DNA of 64,000 bases, from the NCBI GenBank assembly GCA_038025085.1, contig CM076153.1, positions 22,109,001 to 22,173,000 of the forward strand. The letters are read 5' to 3'. Each line of letters starts with the position of its first letter. The first letter of the stretch is position 1. Shown piece after piece: positions 11,563 to 22,779 of this stretch. This DNA comes from Tetragonia tetragonoides. Its lineage: Eukaryota; Streptophyta; Magnoliopsida; Caryophyllales; Aizoaceae. Position numbers and translations under genes: made by a program. The notes below the pieces were generated by a model that saw only the letters and a program-made list of their open reading frames with translations, made no database searches and was not told where the DNA came from.

Positions 11563-12079
11563 ATTTGACAGCCCAAAATATGAGGGGCAAAATAATACAC
11601 CTTCAGTCAACATAGCTTGACAGTAACTAGGGCAATGAACCACTCATTTCCCCTTCACTCCTTATCCATGAAAAAGTACTCTCTTTTGTCCTCAACTTTA
11701 AAGAACCCAAAATTCAACCTTGCTTATACCATTTTGTATAATGAAGACGCTAAATTTCAGGAATACTGTCCCTTGACCCATCTCTACTTCAAGGCTTGAT
11801 AACCACCCAAAGAAAGTGATATATGTATATCAAGTACATACACATGACAAAACACCAATAGAAATTTCTAGCACTTGCTTGCAATAAATGGTCCTCATCA
11901 GCAGGACACCTGAACGAAAGCCCTTATATTTGTATAATAATTATCTCAATTATTATATGGTGCACAGAGTTTTTCTTTTCCTTGTGCCGGTACCAATCTA
12001 CCATATGTATGTTGACACTTGGAAATCATCCCATCATGAAGTGACTGACAAAATAATTAAATTGGAAGAAAACCAACGA

Positions 12080-12200
12080 GAGGTGTGAGTGGCTTGAAAC
12101 CAAAATCGAGGGTTCGAATCTTGGGTTATTACCCCTTTAAATTTGTAGATCGACTTGATATGAATAGAATTAGTTTGTACGTCCCGAAGAATTTATTAGG
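12080..12200 (+). mobile_element. Possible SINE fragment
   Basis: A tRNA-like stretch with GAGTGGCTTGAAAC (A-box-like, about 12088) and GGGTTCGAATCTT (B-box-like, 12109-12121). No TSD or A tail was found, so this is only a candidate. Confidence 0.4.
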
Positions 12201-12289
12201 GTAAATATCTGATCCAACCAAAACAGTAAACCGAAAGAGAAAACCCAAAGGATAGTAACCAAAGAGATTTGGGATGCCAAGAGAAATGC

Positions 12290-12611
12290 GTTCTTTTCTC
12301 CTTATTTTCACTGATTCTTACTGATTGGGTAAGGTTCTTACATTGATTTCCATAGATTGGGCAAGGTCCTCGATTAGCTCCCACTGATTCGGTAAGGTCC
12401 TTCCACTGATTTTTACTGATTCAGTAAGGTCCCGCCACTGATTTTGTGAGTATAATGTGGGTTCTGCCACTGATTGAGTAAGGTTTTATCACTGATTGTC
12501 ACTGATTTATTAAGGTATTGTCACTGATTCATTAAGGTGTTATTACTGATTTACACAAATTGAATAAGGTCTTGACACTAATTTGATCCAATAAATAAAA
12601 AAAGAACACAC
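12290..12611. repeat. Foldback repeat, CACTGATT type, copy 6
   Basis: Begins GCGTTCTTTTCTCC and ends AAAAAAAGAACACACCC. The interior is roughly seven degenerate units of CACTGATT...GTAAGGTCCTGCCA. Confidence 0.7.
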
Positions 12612-13014
12612 CCAAAATCTCAAGCCAACTAAACCACGATGATTAATTACAATAATTGTCAAGGACACACAACTTATTGCTGGATGTTTGTAATTTGTGT
12701 AGTACAAGAAATACATATATTATGTTTGTCTGTGTACTATGTGTGCAGGTGAATATATATTTATAAATGAGCTTAATTTAGGCGGTGGAATGTACAAAAG
12801 GAAGGTGAATTCTGCATGAAATATGTCTTCTCAAACTGATGGGGCTGATGTTCCCTTGGTGTCACTAAACTTATTACTTTGATGTCCTTTGTTGCTCTTA
12901 CACACACAGACACAGCGATAGATCGATGTAGATATTGTAGATTGCATTATTCATTCAGTGACTAGTGTAATGTGACACCTTTTGTTCAAATCTTAGAGCT
13001 CCAATTAATGATTC

Positions 13015-13041
13015 TTTTCTTTTTTTTTTTTTTTTGGGCAT
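13015..13041 (-). mobile_element. Tail-only retroposed insertion
   Basis: A 27-bp insert of mostly T followed by GGGCAT. It is bordered by an 18-bp perfect direct repeat, AGCTCCAATTAATGATTC (12997-13014 and 13042-13059). This looks like a poly(A) tail inserted on the minus strand with almost no element body. Confidence 0.6.
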
Positions 13042-13070
13042 AGCTCCAATTAATGATTCGTTGTTCTTCA

Positions 13071-13807
13071 TGTTGGGAAAAATGCGGATAATTGTGGAAT
13101 AATGTTTTTCCTCTTTGTATGATTAAAATGGGCTAAATAAAATACGCGGAAAAATAATAGATGAGGACACCAGAATTTTTACGTGGAAAAACCCTTCAAG
13201 ACGAAGGAAAAAACCACGGGACCTTTGGTCCGGTAAAACTTCCACTATAATAGTAGGATTACATGATGTCGTCTCTAGTATGAACTAGAGGATATCAAAC
13301 AAAGACCTCACCCACAAAAGGATGGATTACAATAGTAAATAATCTCACCAAAATGGTGGAACACTCAAATTATCTCACTTTGTAGTTGCTCTCTCTCACT
13401 CTCTCTCTAGAGTGGATGTCTCTCACACTATGTGTGGAATGCTTCTCACTTGTTGTGGATTGAATTGAATGACTTTGCCTTCTCCAAGTCCTCTATTTAT
13501 AGGTGTTTTAGAGGAGTTTCATAACTTAATACTTGGAGGTTTCTTACATTAACTAGAGATGTAACGTCAAGCCGTTTTGGATGATAGTAATTCCCTCTAG
13601 AATGGCCTGGTTCATGTACGCAGCTCCTTGAGTTACCAATTTTAGTAGTAATTGTCACTTACTACACTATTTAATTCCCCATAAGAAATCAAATAGGTTC
13701 ATTGTAACTCTCTTGCGTAATTATCCAACATAACTCCAATCTTCTGTTTTTGTTTTCTTTCTTTATTATTGTTGTTTTGACCCATCAATTATGAGGGACT
13801 CCCAACA
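13071..13807 (-). repeat. 3' LTR of the copia element
   Basis: 737 bp reading TGTTGGGAAAAATGCGG...GACTCCCAACA. It carries a 5-bp insertion (CTGG-region, near 13607) absent from the other LTR. Confidence 0.95.
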
Positions 13808-13824
13808 ATCTCCCCCTTTCCGAT

Positions 13825-14454
13825 TTAATTGGAGGGCACCACCACACCGGTTCCTTTACAACAATCATCGAACTTCTTGGTCGGCACCACCTTGGTCAAC
13901 CTGTCGGACCAGTTATCATTGGTGTGAACTTTGTTTAGCTGCAATAGCTTTTCTTCTAGCACATCTCGTATCCAATGATATCGAACATCGATATGTTTTG
14001 TACGAGAGTGATAGGTTGAATTTTTGGCTAAGTGTATAGCACTCTGGCTATCACATTTCAAGACATACCTTTCTTGTTCTTGTCCCAACTCACGGAGGAA
14101 ATTTTTCATCCATAACATTTCCTTGCACGGTTCTGTAGCTGCGATATACTCTGCCTCCGTTGTGGATAGAGCGACACACTTTTGGAGCTTCGATTGCCAC
14201 GACACAGCTTCCCCTGCAAAAGTAGTCACATATCCTGATGTCGATTTTCTCGAATCGACATCTCCAGCCATATCTGCATCTGTGTAGCCTTCTAACACAG
14301 GTTTTCCTTCACCAAAGCATAAACACCTCTTGGTGGTTCCCCGGAGATAACGAAATATCCATTTCATAGCTTCCCAGTGTGGTTTTCCGGGATTAGATAA
14401 AAATCTGCTTACTGCACCGACTGCGTAGGCAATATCTGGTCTGGTACATACCAT
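13825..14454 (-). pseudogene. Copia RNase H and C-terminal pol
   Basis: An open 209-codon segment starting VCTRPDIAYAVG. It holds the RNase H residues in GYTDADMAGD, STTEAEYIA and KCDSQSAIHLAKN, then HIDVRYHWIRD near the end. It is separated from the RT segment by stops at 14632 and near 14458. It ends just before the polypurine tract, as expected. Confidence 0.9.
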
Positions 14455-14631
14455 GGCTTACATGCCAACTGCAGATGAATATGTGACCTTATCCATTTCT
14501 TCTTGCTCAGCCTCATCTCTCGGACTCTGCTGCTTACTTAGCTTGAAATGTCCGGCTAATGGAACACTGACTGGCTTGGCCTTGTGCAGGTTGAATCTTT
14601 CAAGAGCCTTCTCAATGTAGCGTTCTTGAGA

Positions 14632-15324
14632 TTACCATAATAACTTCTTGGAACGATCTCGGGTGATCTTCATTCCAAGGATCTGTTTTGCTGGTCCCAA
14701 ATCTTTCATGGCGAATGACTTGCTTAGGGCATTCTTAAGAGTTGCAATTTTCTTCTTATCTTGCCCAACAATCAACATATTATCAACATATAGCAAAAGT
14801 ATGATGAAATCGCCACTATCATACCTCTTCACGAAGACACAATGATCTGCGTGGGTCTTCTTGAAATTGTATTGGACCATGAAAGAGTCAAACTTCTTGT
14901 ACCATTGCCTCGGTGCTTGCTTTAGACCATAGAGACTCTTTTTCAATCGACATACCATGTGTTGTTTACCCGGTTCTTCAAACCCCTCGGGTTGCTCCAT
15001 GTATATCTCTTCCTCTAGGTCTCCATGCAGGAAAGCAGTTTTGACGTCGAGCTGTTCGATCTCCAAGTCTAGGCTGGCGGCTAGACCGAGAACTGCTCGG
15101 ATAGATGACATCTTTACTACCGGAGAGAATATCTCATCAAAATCAATACCCTTCTTCTGGTTACAACCCTTGACCACGATCCTGGCTTTGTATCTGGGCT
15201 TTGGGTTGCTTTCTCCGGCTTTGATCTTGTACACCCATTTGTTTTTCAGGGCACGCCTTCCCTTGGGTAACTTGACAAGATCATAAGTGTGATTCTCATG
15301 CAAGGATTGCATCTCCTCTTGCAT
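14632..15324 (-). pseudogene. Copia reverse transcriptase with altered active site
   Basis: 230 open codons with typical copia RT blocks: NKWVYKIK, YKARIVVKG, LDVKTAFLHGDLEEEIYM and KSLYGLKQAPRQWY. The catalytic box reads LLLYVDNML instead of YVDD. The codon at 14779-14781 is AAT, so the second catalytic Asp is Asn. The segment stops at TAA right after KKLLW. Confidence 0.93.
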
Positions 15325-15401
15325 GGCTTCCTTCCATTCCTCTCTCTTAGGATCATTTATAGCCTCATCGTAGCATTAAGGCTTTTCCTCATCTGTGAGT
15401 G

Positions 15402-16837
15402 TCACATACTCATCTGAGAGATATCTGGTGGAAGGTCTTCTCTCTCTGGTTGATCTTCACAACTCAGGTTGTTGAACTGGCTCACTGGACTCGACAGGCT
15501 CTTCATCATTGTCTTTGTCAAGGACTCTTCTATTTCTTCCATTGAGGGCTCGCCTGGATCATGCATGTCACCAGTTTCATCATCATTGTTATCGCCTTCT
15601 TGTTCCCTATCATCATCATGTGGTACAGGGGATGACCCTTCATCTCGTCGAGGGCTAACTCTGGGCTTCTCTGCCTCCTTGGTGTCTTCGATGTTCTGAT
15701 CTTCGAAGAACACAACATCTCGACTTCTTACGATCCTTCTACTCACAGGATCCCATAGGCGATATCCAAACTCATCCTTTGGTGAACGAAGGTAGATACA
15801 CTGCTTCGTCTTTGAATCGAGCTTTGATCTTTCGTCCTTGGGGATGTGGACGAATGCTCGACAGCCAAATACCTTGAACTGATCATATGAGACCTGTCTC
15901 CCGGTCCAGACTTCCTCTGGGATATCTCCATCCAAAGGAACTGAAGGAGAATGGTTGATTATATCAACGGCTTCTCCCCAGAATGACTTGGGGTGTTTGG
16001 CATGAGAGAGCATGCAACGAACTCTTTCCTCGATCGTGCGATTCATTCTCTCAGCTACACCAATCAGTTTTGGTGTTTTTGGTGGTGTCTTCTCGAGCCT
16101 TATACCATATGACTTGCAATAGGCTTCGAAGGGGCCACAGTACTCTCCACCGTTATCAGAACGGACACATTTGAGCTTTCGGCCAGTCTCTCGTTCCACC
16201 CTGACATGGAACTCTTTGAAAGCCTCGAGTACCTGGTCTTTTGTTTTTAACAAACACACCCATACCTTTCTCGAGTGGTCATCAATAAAAGTGACAAAGT
16301 ATAATGCACCACCAAGAGATTTCTCAGTCATTGAACACACGTCAGTATGCACCAAATCAAGAACATGATTTCTCTATGTGGCTGGCTAGGTCTGCTGAAT
16401 GAGACTCTATGTTGTTTTCCAGCCAAATAATGGGTGCACGGTTTTAGTGTTTTACCTTTCACACCTGGGAGGATCTCCTTTCTGGCGAGGATTTGTAATC
16501 CCTTCTCGCTCATGTGCCCTAACCTCTTGTGCCACAGTTCTAAGCACGAATTATCATGGGCAACATTAGCTTCTCCCTTACACAACTTTGCTTGTGTGAA
16601 ATACAACGAACCTTCTTTTCGTCCTCTAGCGACGATCGGGTTGTTTCTAGTGAGCTTCCACTTTCCAGCGCCAAACTGGTTTAGGTAACCGGCGTCATCT
16701 AACTTCCCGGCTGACATCAGGTTGAGGCGCATATCTGGAACATGCCTCACATCCTTCAACACGAGCTTACATTCCGTGTTGCTTTTCATGACAACATTGC
16801 CTATCCCCACGATCTTACTGGTCACTTTGTTTCCCAT
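15402..16837 (-). pseudogene. Copia GAG-pre-integrase and integrase, frameshifted
   Basis: Segment 16328-16837 has the GAG-pre-integrase ELWHKRLGHMSEKGL, part of the HHCC zinc site. The first Cys of the usual CTHC pair is kept, but the second is Tyr (CTHYLAGKQ; codon at 16427-16429). A frameshift near 16360 leads into 15402-16355, the catalytic core. Its acidic triad is visible at VHTDV, VRSDNGGEY and GVAERMNRTIEE. A C-terminal FGCRAFVHIPKDERSKLD block follows. Confidence 0.92.
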
Positions 16838-17007
16838 CTTAACATTACCAAAGTCTCCGCTTTGGTAGCTCGAAAAGCATTCTTCATGTGGGTGACATGG
16901 AAGGATGCTCCTGAATCAACAATCCATGTACTATTATCTTCGGCAATGTTAAGATAATTATCTTCCCCAAATAGAAAGGCATCGTCAAAGTCTTCCTTTG
17001 TCGCCAC
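16822..17007 (-). pseudogene. Copia aspartic protease remnant
   Basis: A 61-codon segment with the active-site motif WIVDSGASFHVTH. It is cut off by a stop after about 30 further residues. Confidence 0.85.
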
Positions 17008-17099
17008 AGCAGTTGTGCTGGCCTTTTCTTCTTTCTTCTTCGGGTCGATTTGGTCGGGCTTGACATTTTCGGCCTTTTGATCTCTCTTGAGATTCCGGC

Positions 17100-17840
17100 A
17101 TTCCGACCTCTTGTGACCCGGCTAGCCACAATAGTATCAAGTGACTCTTGGGCGTAACTTTGATCGCCCTCTCAACTTGTCACGACCTCTCGTCTGACTT
17201 CTTCCACGAGTTTCATTTCTACTCCTGGGTTCGACAACATTGGCCTCGGAATGGGAGGAGATACCACATTCCTTCCTTCTCGACGCTTCGTTCATTAAAC
17301 TGTCTGAGACAGTATCTGTGGTGAGTTGCCTTTTGGGGCCGAGTTGCTAAGTGTCACTACGAGAGTGTCCCAACTCTCTGGTAATGAGCTATGGAGCAAC
17401 AAGGCTTGTAACTCATCATTGATTTTCATTTCGATCTTTCCAAGGTGATTGATAATCCCCTTAATGGTGTTGAGATGTTCGATCATATTCTGACCATCTC
17501 TTTACTCTAACTTCACCAATCGTCTCACCAAATGAGCCTTGTTCCGAGGCGTCTTTTTCTGAATCATGGACTCTAGTTTTGTCCATAACTCGAAGGCATT
17601 GGTGTAAGTTGACACGTGCTCGAACAAGCTCCGATCAATGAACTTGCGAATCATAGCCACCGCTTTTCTATTTAAAAGCGTCCCATCTTCATCGGACTTT
17701 TCTGCCGGCTTCTTCTCGGTTGTGACTGGCACGTGCAAATCTTTGCAATATAAATGGTCCTCCATCATTGGCTTCCAATAGGAATAATTCTCTGCGGTTA
17801 GTTTAAACATGTCACCATCATGAGTGACGCTCGACTCCAT
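17100..17840 (-). pseudogene. Copia gag with inactivated zinc knuckle
   Basis: Gag starts at ATG 17838-17840, 42 bp inside the primer-binding site. It is interrupted by TAA at 17502-17504, resumes in the same frame to about 17310, then shifts. The CCHC knuckle (YYCG...PGHKRSEC, about 17100-17145) carries two stops. TGA (17137-17139) replaces its first Cys and TAG (17122-17124) replaces the residue before PGH. Confidence 0.9.
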
Positions 17841-17894
17841 TTTAACTCACACAAGAATATTTTATGGCTTATAAAAACCTTGCTCTGATACCAC

Positions 17895-18626
17895 TGTTGG
17901 GAAAAATGCGGATAATTGCGGAATAATATTTTTCCTCTTTGTATGATTAAAATGGGCTAAATAAAATATGCGGGAAAGTAATAGATGAGGACACCAGAAT
18001 TTTTACATGAAAAACCCTTCAAGACAAAGGAAACAACCACGGGACCATTAGTCCGGTAAAACTTCCACTATAATAGTAGGATTACAAGATGTCGTCTCTA
18101 GTATAAACTAGAGGATATCAAACAAAGACCTCACCCACAAAAGGATGGATTACAATAGTAAATAATCTCACCAAAATGGTGGAACACTCAAATTATCTCA
18201 CTTTGTAGTGGTTCTCTCTCACTCTCTCTCTAGAGTGGATGTCTCTCACACTATGTGTGGAATGCTTCTCACTTGTTGTGGATTGAATTGAATGACTTTG
18301 CCTTCTCCAAGTCCTCTATTTATAGGTGTTTTAGAGGAGTTTCATAACTTAATACTTGGAGGTTTCTTCCATTAACTAGAGATGTAACTTCAGGCCGTTT
18401 TAGATGATAGTAATTCCCTCTAGAATGGTTCATGTACGCAGCTCCTTGAGTTACCAATTTTTAGTAGTAATTGTCACTTACTACACTATTTAATTCCCCA
18501 TAAGAAATCAAATAGGTTCATTGTAACTCTCTTGCGTAATTATCCAACATAACTCCAATCTTCTGTTTTTGTTTTCTTTCTTTATTATTGTTGTTTTGAC
18601 CCATCAATTATGAGGGACTCCCAACA
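17895..18626 (-). repeat. 5' LTR of the copia element
   Basis: 732 bp, with the same ends as 13071-13807. The primer-binding site lies directly inside it. Confidence 0.95.
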
Positions 18627-18631
18627 CTTCA

Positions 18632-19150
18632 CTACCCATCATTCCCTTCTATACGCCTTCTAGGGATCTTAGACTAGATAATTTCCTAGTATATTAGGGA
18701 AATTCCTACTCTAGTTCGTTGGTTTGGAATTTTAGGGATCTTAGATAATGGAGTTTCCCAATTCTATTTTTAGGATTAAGATCGATTTTTGGGGGTTTAT
18801 ATATAGAATATCGGGTTATCGTATTATGTGAGTAGAACATTGTACTCAAAAGGGGTGAACAACTAGTTGTTTCTGTACTGTTTTATCTTTTTGAAGTAGC
18901 TATATCTTGGTTACACTCAGGTGTAGCAATGAATTTGCCAAGAACAACCATGTAAAAATGGGTAGGGGCCGGGCCTCAAGAGAACGAAGACACCTGTAGA
19001 ATGGATTCATGAATTCATTCTATAGGTATGATCACAAGATGAAATGTTATTGTTACCAACAAAGACGAAATACACCATTGTGTCTTGTATGAGATGTTGT
19101 ACATAATTTTACCCTTTTTTTTTTTCTTTTTGTGTTAGAGGAGGTACAAA
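18632..19150. other. Spacer, no gene seen
   Basis: AT-rich. The stretch around 18780-18920 resembles the promoter part of an LTR (TTTATATATAGAATATC, then TGTACTC), but I found no partner or TSD. Confidence 0.3.
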
Positions 19151-19159
19151 TGTTGAGAT

Positions 19160-19690
19160 ATAACTCGATCATCCATTTCAAATGCATATCTCATTTTTGC
19201 ACAGCAAGGTTATGAAAATCCACCAGAAGCAATTGGCTGTATTATATGTGCCAATTGCCATTTAGCTAATGAGCTTGTGGATATTGAGGTTCCACAGGCA
19301 TTCCTTCCAGTGGCGAACCCATGCACATTAATGGGTGGACCACTGCTTTTTATTTTTTTGTATTTTAATGTATAATTTTTCCTATTTTTTGGTAAAGTTC
19401 TGTTGTTATTTACTCTTATTGTACCCCTATTCTAAAATTTTTACCCCTATTTTAAAATTTGCACCTTATTCTAAATTTTTTGGGTTCGCTACTGATTCCT
19501 TCCAGATATTGTATTTGAGGCAATTGTTCGAATTCCTTATGGTATGCAAGTAAAACAAGTTCTTGCTAACGGCAAAAAGAGGGGTTTGAATATAGGGATT
19601 GTTCTTATTTTACCAGAGGGATTTGAATTAGCCCCATCCGATCGTATTTCTCCCGAAATGAAAGAAAATATAAGCAACCTCATTTAGATA
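19160..19690 (+). pseudogene. petA: Nuclear plastid-DNA fragment: petA (cytochrome f), partial
   Basis: Translates to [12 protein letters not shown], then [21 protein letters not shown]. After a 195-bp insertion comes [20 protein letters not shown] and [19 protein letters not shown]. This is the N-terminal part of plastid cytochrome f, including the haem-binding CxxCH, but many residues are changed and the rest of the gene is missing. Cytochrome f normally carries electrons in the thylakoid b6f complex; this copy is a non-functional nuclear insertion. Confidence 0.9.
19308..19494. mobile_element. hAT-type MITE inside the petA fragment
   Basis: 187 bp with TIR CAGTGGCGAACCC and GGGTTCGCTACTG, and a perfect 8-bp TSD ATTCCTTC (19300-19307 and 19495-19502). 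Removing it with one TSD copy restores continuous petA sequence, which proves the boundaries. Confidence 0.93.
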
Positions 19691-19956
19691 TGAATCTATC
19701 TGATTCAGAAAGAAAGAACTTATCACTATCTCAATTTATGTAACCAAAAAAAAAAACGTGCTGACAATATATATTACTCCTTTTCACCGGACCATCTCAT
19801 GGATCACCAAAAGAGAAAAAAAAAATTAAGAAAAGCTATTTCCTTCCGAAAATTAACTGCATTTTGAAGCTTATTATAGCTTCAACCGAGCAGGTAGAAA
19901 TATTTTTACTGAGGCCTCTCCAAGTCTCCAAGTAGGGTCAAGTTGTGACTTGTGAG

Positions 19957-20578
19957 TAGACCTGTCAATTTCCGATCTGACCCGAAAATTCGACTCGATC
20001 CGTTTTTTCAGGGTCCTGGCACTGATTTTTCGACCCGAAACCCGATTTGACCTAAATTCGATTAACCCGGTGTTTTTGGGTCAAACCCGACCCGTTAGTG
20101 GATCGACCCATTTGACCCGAAAAATAGAACAATTTGTAATTATAAACAAAAAGCTCAACTAAAATATCCTAAAAAATAAATAAAACCTTTTTTTTTTTAT
20201 TTGCTTTCATTAACTTTTTCTCTACCTATTTGCTCTCTCAAAATAAGAAATTTTGCTTTTAACTACGCTAAAATAGACGGAAATATAATTAAAAAATATA
20301 TAAAGAATATCATATAGTCGTATATACATACCAAAACGTGTAAAAATATACGTATATAGTTAATACAAGGTATAAATTGGCAAATATACCCTTTGAAAGC
20401 ATAAATTGGCTAAAAATTTATTGGATCACTCGACCCGGTGGGTCGACCCGAACCCCACAATAGTGGGTCAGGGTCGAGCATTTCTCAACCCGAACCCGAA
20501 ATGACCCGACCCGCTGTGACCCTAACCCGACATGACCCGAACCCGAACCCGACCCGCCTGATCCAATTGACAGGTCTA
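19957..20578. mobile_element. hAT-type MITE rich in GACCCGAA repeats
   Basis: 622 bp with TIR TAGACCTGTCAATT and AATTGACAGGTCTA, perfectly inverted. The 8-bp TSD is CTTGTGAG (19949-19956 and 20579-20586). Both subterminal zones are filled with GACCCGA/TCGGGTC copies. No ORF. Confidence 0.93.
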
Positions 20579-20586
20579 CTTGTGAG

Positions 20587-21092
20587 TCCTAGGTTTATTA
20601 TACTAATGTTGACCTGGTCTAAACGGTACGATCGGATCCATTTCTCACGGCCTCTCAACGGTCAACATATTACAAAATTGCTATATTTCTAGTTTCAACG
20701 TAAAATGTTCAGTTCAGGATAAAAAAATACAATACAATACTTGAAACCAGAAAACCATTTGCTAATGTATGTACAGTGATCTAGTAGATCTTTAGCTTCC
20801 ATTCCGAAACAATTACTACTATAAAATCCATCTGGAGATTCCCATCTTTGTATTTGGTAGTTCTTTCAAATGAAAGCCCCTAGGCTAGCTCTGTTGACCA
20901 GTAAACCAACTCAAATTAAGCTCTGTTGTCAAATTGTCAATTATATATTGTTAATTTTCATTCATTATTTGTCCGATGCGAATATGACTAATCTTGACCC
21001 AAAGAGCTTAATGCAAGTTGAACATGTGCTTAACCCATACAAAAAAAAATCCTCATTCATTGGTTTGTTCATTTCAAGTATCATAGCTAGCT
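20587..21092. other. Spacer, no gene seen
   Basis: AT-rich sequence with only short ORFs and no recognisable motif. Confidence 0.4.
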
Positions 21093-21255
21093 AATGGTTT
21101 AGACTGAGGTGTTGGAGCGCTCCATAGTATTGTTTTTTCTTTTGTTCGAATGAGGCACAAAGGCCATTATACTATACACATGAGAGATGAGAGTTTCAAA
21201 CCTGGGACCTAATACTAATGTATCCAACACCTCAATCTAAACTATTAGGTCAAGA
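21093..21255 (-). mobile_element. tRNA-like SINE with an inverted 5' copy
   Basis: On the minus strand, TAGTTTAGATTGAGGTGTTGG (A-box-like) is followed by CCAGGTTTGAAACTC (B-box-like). An A-rich end follows (GAACAAAAGAAAAAACAA). The first part recurs inverted at 21093-21118 (GGTTTAGACTGAGGTGTTGG), so the ends could pair. No clear TSD. Confidence 0.5.
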
Positions 21256-21693
21256 TCAGACATACTTGATTTAGCTCTAAGTTTCAAACTAGTAGAAATA
21301 ATATGCATGAGAATTTTTAGTTATTTCTTAACAAATACTACTTGAATATGGAGTAAATTTATTATACCAAAATAAAGTTGAAAGATGGAGAAACGCATAT
21401 AGGGTTTACCTAAATTTTAGCTTTGAACAATAATCATTGAAGTGTTATATTCTTCTCATGCATGCTTGGATTCCTGATATAAACATACCAAACAACAACA
21501 ATAAATAAATACATACTTCGCCTCATAAATTGATAAAATCTAAGTTGTTTTGTTTTTCGAAAATGTAAGTCATCTTTTTAGAAAGTAATGAAACTCGATT
21601 CCTAGTTATTGCTAGGGACGAGTAGGTGACGCACCATTGAGCTGTATATTTTAATCTCTACATCAATTGATAGATTCTACGCTGTCGATATAG

Positions 21694-21974
21694 GGTGCTT
21701 TTTTTCCACCGATTCTCACTGATTGAGTAAGATCTTGCTACTGATTTCCACTGATTGGGTAAAGTTCTACCACTGATTTTAATTGGTTCGATAAGGTCAT
21801 GTCACTGATTTCCACTGATTCAGTAAGGTCCTACCACTGAGAGAGGGATTTGTCATTTTCCACTGATTTCCACTGATTGGGTAAGGTCTTGCCACTAATT
21901 CCCACTGATTCAGTAAGATCTTTCTACTAATTTTCACTAATTAGGGTAAGGTCCAATAAGTAAAAATAACACAC
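21694..21974. repeat. Foldback repeat, CACTGATT type, copy 7
   Basis: Begins GGTGCTTTTTTTCCACCGATT and ends AGTAAAAATAACACAC. The interior has about six CACTGATT...GTAAGGTC units. Confidence 0.65.
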
Positions 21975-22500
21975 TAGAAAAATGAATAAACACCACATGA
22001 ATCAAAATAAGGTTTTCTGCCTCTCTTGTAGAGAAGGGACCCTAGATTGCAGAAATAAAGTCCATAAGGGGCAAATAAAATTATCACAAATATAGCTCCT
22101 AATTAAAAGAGCAGTCTCTAGGAAGAAACTTTAATGTTTCTCTATCTGAAAATATCTATGCAAAGGAGGAAATCTAGGAAGGTTTGAACTTCAATCAATG
22201 CATGCTCCCATGAGGAAAACTCATTTGTTTGACCAGAGTCCATGTTTCTATGAGTTATGTTTCCAAGATAGCACGAGTGTGTGCTTGGGTAGAGTGCTAT
22301 GGAGTCTCAGAGTCCCAGATATAAAACTATTTCAAATAAGATCGAGCTCTGTTTACACCCAATTTGTGAAGTTCCACTTAGACCAAATAAATATAATACT
22401 GAATCCCTATAAAGTTATAGTACATTCTTAAGACTGATGAAAGAGTTTCCTTTTTGTTTCATGCTTGTTTCAAACCAAGAAAAACTTGTTAGATTTCAGG
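21975..22500. other. Spacer, no gene seen
   Basis: No recognisable coding or repeat structure. A 77-codon ORF at 22198 has no motif I know. Confidence 0.35.
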
Positions 22501-22646
22501 TATATACATTTGGAAGAGGACAAAAAGTTTTGATAGAAGTTAATCAACTCATATGGCTTGAGTTCAATAATCATGTAAACTTTGTTATTATATGATTTGA
22601 TTAACTTCCATCAAAACTTTTTGTGCTCTTTTAAACGTATTTATCA
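22501..22646. repeat. Imperfect hairpin (about 45-bp arms)
   Basis: The left arm, around AAAAAGTTTTGATAGAAGTT, is inverted at about 22597-22635 as AACTTCCATCAAAACTTTTT. The loop is about 45 nt. The arms extend with partial pairing on both sides. It could be a foldback MITE or a small-RNA hairpin. Confidence 0.6.
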
Positions 22647-22712
22647 GCTCGACAGTGTAGTTCACAAGCTATATATGTGTCGCACACACCCATTCCGTCT
22701 AAATACGATCGA

Positions 22713-22779
22713 TGTGTTCTTTCACTTACTCAATAATCATTTCAGTTCAGTGGATTGTAGTTCAGTAGTAAAGAACACA
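22713..22779. repeat. Short foldback repeat, copy 8
   Basis: TGTGTTCTTTCACTTACT at the left and AGTAAAGAACACA at the right, with TTCAGTTCAGTGG between. Confidence 0.65.

Larger units (their letters stand above)
13071..18626 (-). mobile_element. Ty1/copia LTR retrotransposon, complete but coding-dead
   Basis: LTRs are 13071-13807 and 17895-18626. The 5-bp TSD is CTTCA (13066-13070 and 18627-18631). The primer-binding site TGGTATCAGAGC (minus strand, 17882-17893) matches initiator tRNA-Met. The polypurine tract AAAGGGGGAGAT precedes the left LTR (13808-13819). Domains read on the minus strand are gag, zinc knuckle, protease, GAG-pre-integrase, integrase, reverse transcriptase and RNase H, the copia order. 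Many stops and frameshifts interrupt it. The LTRs differ at a few percent of sites by eye, so insertion was fairly recent. It resembles TNT1-94-type (Tork-like) elements. Confidence 0.96.

Noticed and set aside
18780..18920. Possible LTR promoter part near 18780
   Set aside because: No second copy, ends or TSD could be found in the window.
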